A stretch of 64,000 nucleotides of DNA from a gamma proteobacterium symbiont of Ctena orbiculata (GTDB lineage Bacteria; Pseudomonadota; Gammaproteobacteria; Chromatiales; Chromatiaceae), in contig QBVD01000041.1 in the NCBI GenBank assembly GCA_003058525.1, positions 86,875 through 150,874 of the forward strand. Direction: 5' to 3'. Positions 62,046-64,000 of this stretch are shown one piece after another. A program made the position numbers and the translations under genes. Position 1 is the first letter of the stretch; the number at the start of each line of letters is the position of its first letter. Under the pieces are notes generated by a model, which did not search any database, was not told where the DNA came from, and saw only the letters and a program-made list of their open reading frames with translations.

Positions 62046-62669
62046 ATGAGTGATTTAAACACCGCAATGATTGAAAAGTACCGCAGCAACTTCCTCAAGG
62101 AGGTTGAGGCGAATGTGGAGGAGGGTGAATGGGTCAAGATGTGCATGCAGTGCGGCGTGTGCTCCGGCTCCTGCCCGCTGGGTAAGCATTGGGATCATCC
62201 GCCGCAGGAGATCTTCATGATGATCCGCGCCAACAAGCGTGAAGAGGTGCTGAGCACCGACTCCATGTGGATGTGCACCTCCTGCTACAACTGCATCGCA
62301 CGCTGCCCGCGCGGCCTGCCGATCACCCACATCATGCACGGCCTGGCGGTCTACTCGAAACGTCTCGGCCTGACCCAGAAGAAGCAGCCCACCGCAGAGT
62401 TCTCGCAGATCTTCTGGGACAACCTGATGAAGAAGGGTCGCGTCAACGAATTGAAACTCGGTCTCTCCATGTACTTCAAGGACGGTTTCGGCCAGGGTGT
62501 CAAGAACGCCATGGCGAATCAGAAACTGGGCCAGAACATGATGAAGGCCAAGCGCATGAACGCCATGGAATTCTTTGGCGGACACAGCGTGAAGGATCTC
62601 TCCGGCTTCCAGAACATGGTGAAGAAGGCCCAGGAGATCGAAGAAGGCAATCTGAAAGACGCGAAGTGA
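62046..62669 (+). CDS. hdrC: HdrC-like iron-sulfur subunit
   Basis: 207 residues. Two [4Fe-4S] motifs: CMQCGVCSGSCPLG (residues ~34-47) and CTSCYNCIARCPRG (~77-90), then a helical C-terminal part. No membrane segment, so it replaces only the soluble HdrC part of QmoC and lacks its cytochrome-b-like half. GGGGAG lies 7-8 bases before the ATG. It sits between qmoAB and hdrB. Confidence 0.9.
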   Translation: MSDLNTAMIEKYRSNFLKEVEANVEEGEWVKMCMQCGVCSGSCPLGKHWDHPPQEIFMMIRANKREEVLSTDSMWMCTSCYNCIARCPRGLPITHIMHGLAVYSKRLGLTQKKQPTAEFSQIFWDNLMKKGRVNELKLGLSMYFKDGFGQGVKNAMANQKLGQNMMKAKRMNAMEFFGGHSVKDLSGFQNMVKKAQEIEEGNLKDAK

Positions 62670-62682
62670 GGAACAGACCGAC

Positions 62683-63582
62683 ATGGCTAAGATAGAACTC
62701 TCATTCTACCCGGGTTGCTCCTCACAGAAGGGAGCCACCTCTTCCAACTATTTAGTCTCCGCACAAACCATGTGCGAGGAGCTGGACATCCAACTCAACG
62801 AGATCCCCGACTGGAACTGCTGCGGCGCCTCCATCGGCTACGGCGGTGGCGGCGAATTGCCCCGTCTGGCCCTCTCCGCCCGTAACATCGCATTGTCCGA
62901 GGAGCACAACTCGGGCCAGGAGATCGTCGCCACCTGCGCCGCCTGCTGGCTCTCCACCCGCGAGGCCAAAGAGCGCCTGCACGAAGACGAGCAGATGTTC
63001 AAGGATGCCAACGCCGCCCTCTCCGAGGCAGGCCTGAAATACAAGGGCGAGTCCAACGTCCGCCACATGGTGGAAGTGCTGGTCGAGGATATCGGTTTCG
63101 ACGGCATCAAATCCAAGGTCAAGAAGCCCCTCGAGGGCCTCAAGATCGCCGGTTACGTCGGCTGTCAGACCAACCGCCCCTTCGGCATCGCCGGTGAGTC
63201 CTTCGAGAATCCCCAGTACCTGGACAAAATCGTAGAGAGCGTCGGCGCCGAGTCAATTCCCGGCTACGAAAAGAAAGTCCAGTGCTGCGGCGGGGCGCTG
63301 GCCTTCTCCGAACCGGAGAAGTCCCAGGAGATGATCAAAGGCATCATCGAGGCGGCCTACGACAACGGCGCCGATATGATCGTCACCCCCTGCCCGCTGT
63401 GTCAGGCCAATGTAGAGATCTATCAGGACAACATCAACGAGACCTACGGCACCAAGTTCAATATGCCGGTGGTCTACTACTCCACGTTGATGAGCATCGC
63501 CTTCGGCCGCAGCGCTGCGGACGCCGCCCTCAACGGCCAGGTGATTCCTGCCAAGCAACTTGAAGAAATCGCTAACAAATAA
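62683..63582 (+). CDS. hdrB: HdrB-like CCG-domain protein
   Basis: 299 residues with two cysteine-rich CCG domains. Domain one has Cys12, Cys46-Cys47, Cys85 and Cys88 (YPGCSSQKG, WNCCGASIGYG, ATCAACW); domain two has GYVGCQTNRP, VQCCGGALAFSE and PCPLCQAN. These are the ligands of noncubane [4Fe-4S] clusters that cleave disulfides in heterodisulfide reductase. Here a disulfide or thiol of unknown identity may be the partner. Stops 21 bases before an intrinsic terminator. Confidence 0.9.
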   Translation: MAKIELSFYPGCSSQKGATSSNYLVSAQTMCEELDIQLNEIPDWNCCGASIGYGGGGELPRLALSARNIALSEEHNSGQEIVATCAACWLSTREAKERLHEDEQMFKDANAALSEAGLKYKGESNVRHMVEVLVEDIGFDGIKSKVKKPLEGLKIAGYVGCQTNRPFGIAGESFENPQYLDKIVESVGAESIPGYEKKVQCCGGALAFSEPEKSQEMIKGIIEAAYDNGADMIVTPCPLCQANVEIYQDNINETYGTKFNMPVVYYSTLMSIAFGRSAADAALNGQVIPAKQLEEIANK

Positions 63583-63603
63583 GGCGATCCAACTTCAGAC
63601 TTG

Positions 63604-63630
63604 AAAGCCCGCTGATGCGGGCTTTTTTTT
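63604..63630 (+). terminator. Intrinsic terminator of the qmo-hdr cluster
   Basis: AAAGCCCGC, loop TGAT, GCGGGCTTTTTTTT. It follows hdrB by 21 bases. Confidence 0.92.
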
Positions 63631-63753
63631 GCGTTGAGGAATTAATTATTCTGTGTCGCCCACTACTCATAGAGCAAGGCGCTCGTCCAGCTTACCCTTA
63701 TTTAGCAGGCTAATACGTAACATTCCATCTCACCACTCACACGATCCTGAATT

Positions 63754-64000
63754 AGGGCCTGTTAACACTAATCAGATGTGCTCTGCTGGGGCTGTTTTTG
63801 TGCCCAGCAAGGCAGAATGAGCGTGGTGTAGTTATTCTACATGAGCGAATGATAACGCCGCTGGGTGCAAAAACAGCCCCAGCCCTTCGGGTTGGGCCTG
63901 AAAAAGCGCCACTCGGCGTTGCTCGTCGTTCATTTGAAGTGACCAAACCTCTCTCCTCGCGCCCCGAAGGAAGTGCCCTTGGGGTGCGCCTTGATTGGCG
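63754..64000. mobile_element. MITE-like element, second copy, truncated by the window edge
   Basis: Begins AGGGCCTGTTAACACTAATC and then follows the element at 17796 closely, but with the start of the internal part diverged (GATGTGCTCTG for CAATCGGCCCTG). It contains a 27-base hairpin module (63964-63990, CCGAAGG...TTGGGG) that is absent from the 17796 copy and is flanked by GCGCC direct repeats. The right terminal repeat would lie just beyond base 64000. The gap 63583-63753 holds only the qmo-hdr terminator. Confidence 0.85.

Noticed and set aside
1..64000. CRISPR arrays, intact transposases, prophage genes or toxin-antitoxin pairs
   Set aside because: No regularly spaced short direct repeats, DDE or tyrosine recombinase motifs, or paired small genes of those kinds were found.

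Overview
The window looks like chromosomal DNA from a free-living or symbiotic sulfur-oxidising gammaproteobacterium outside the enterics. The strongest pointers are a qmoAB-hdrCB cluster (electron transfer for the APS reductase step), a CbbQ/CbbO-type Rubisco-activase pair, and typical gammaproteobacterial gene neighbourhoods: lptCAB-rpoN-hpf-ptsN-hprK-rapZ-PTS, rplM-rpsI, rpe-gph-trpEG-trpDC and crp next to an OsmC/YhfA gene. The genus cannot be fixed from sequence alone; Sedimenticola/Thiodiazotropha-like lineages fit. No ribosomal RNA, CRISPR array, phage or intact transposase was seen.

Layout. 1-4.7 kb: tail of a GIY-YIG protein, glycogen phosphorylase and an orphan nine-haem lipoprotein cytochrome. 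4.8-16 kb (minus strand): one long tightly packed run that reads yrbG-kdsD-kdsC-lptC-lptA-lptB-rpoN-hpf-ptsN-hprK-rapZ-EIIA(Man)-ptsH-ptsI, i.e. LPS core sugar and LPS export, sigma-54, ribosome hibernation and a regulatory PTS with no sugar permease. 16-18 kb: a candidate small RNA gene, rplM-rpsI, tRNA-Gln(CTG) followed by two 176-bp tandem units that each carry the tRNA 3' end, and a complete 271-bp MITE-like element with perfect 34-bp terminal inverted repeats. 18-25 kb: a seven-repeat FG-GAP propeller lipoprotein, VOC proteins, a DUF885 protein, OsmC, crp and tag. 25.6-36 kb: a trp locus (possible trpL, trpE, trpG, trpD, trpC, with gph and rpe upstream) that is interrupted between trpG and trpD by a HD-GYP protein, a PAS chemoreceptor and a decayed repeat. 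36-42.6 kb: envelope and housekeeping genes, a CbiM-like permease, an aldo/keto reductase and a ketohexokinase-like kinase overlapping a Rieske protein. 42.6-47.5 kb: a 1623-residue protein with two cyclic-nucleotide-binding domains, a cysteine-less rhodanese domain and about 1200 residues of coiled coil. 47.7-58 kb: ggt, a HU protein with a histone-like lysine tail, a retropepsin-like protein, an MlaC-like protein, cbbO-cbbQ and a PAS-GGDEF-EAL protein. 58.4-63.6 kb: qmoA-qmoB-hdrC-hdrB, closed by a terminator. The last 250 bp are a second copy of the MITE-like element, cut by the window end.

How the parts fit: qmo/hdr and cbbQO point to lithoautotrophy; glgP, rpe, gph and the PTS/HprK/RapZ set point to carbon storage and carbon/nitrogen balancing; Crp, HD-GYP, GGDEF-EAL and the giant cNMP-binding protein give an unusually dense nucleotide-second-messenger layer. 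Intergenic DNA is rich in small inverted-repeat elements of several families, which are the main accessory signal here. The least explained items are the giant coiled-coil sensor protein, the candidate sRNA, the tRNA-anchored tandem units and the MITE family.
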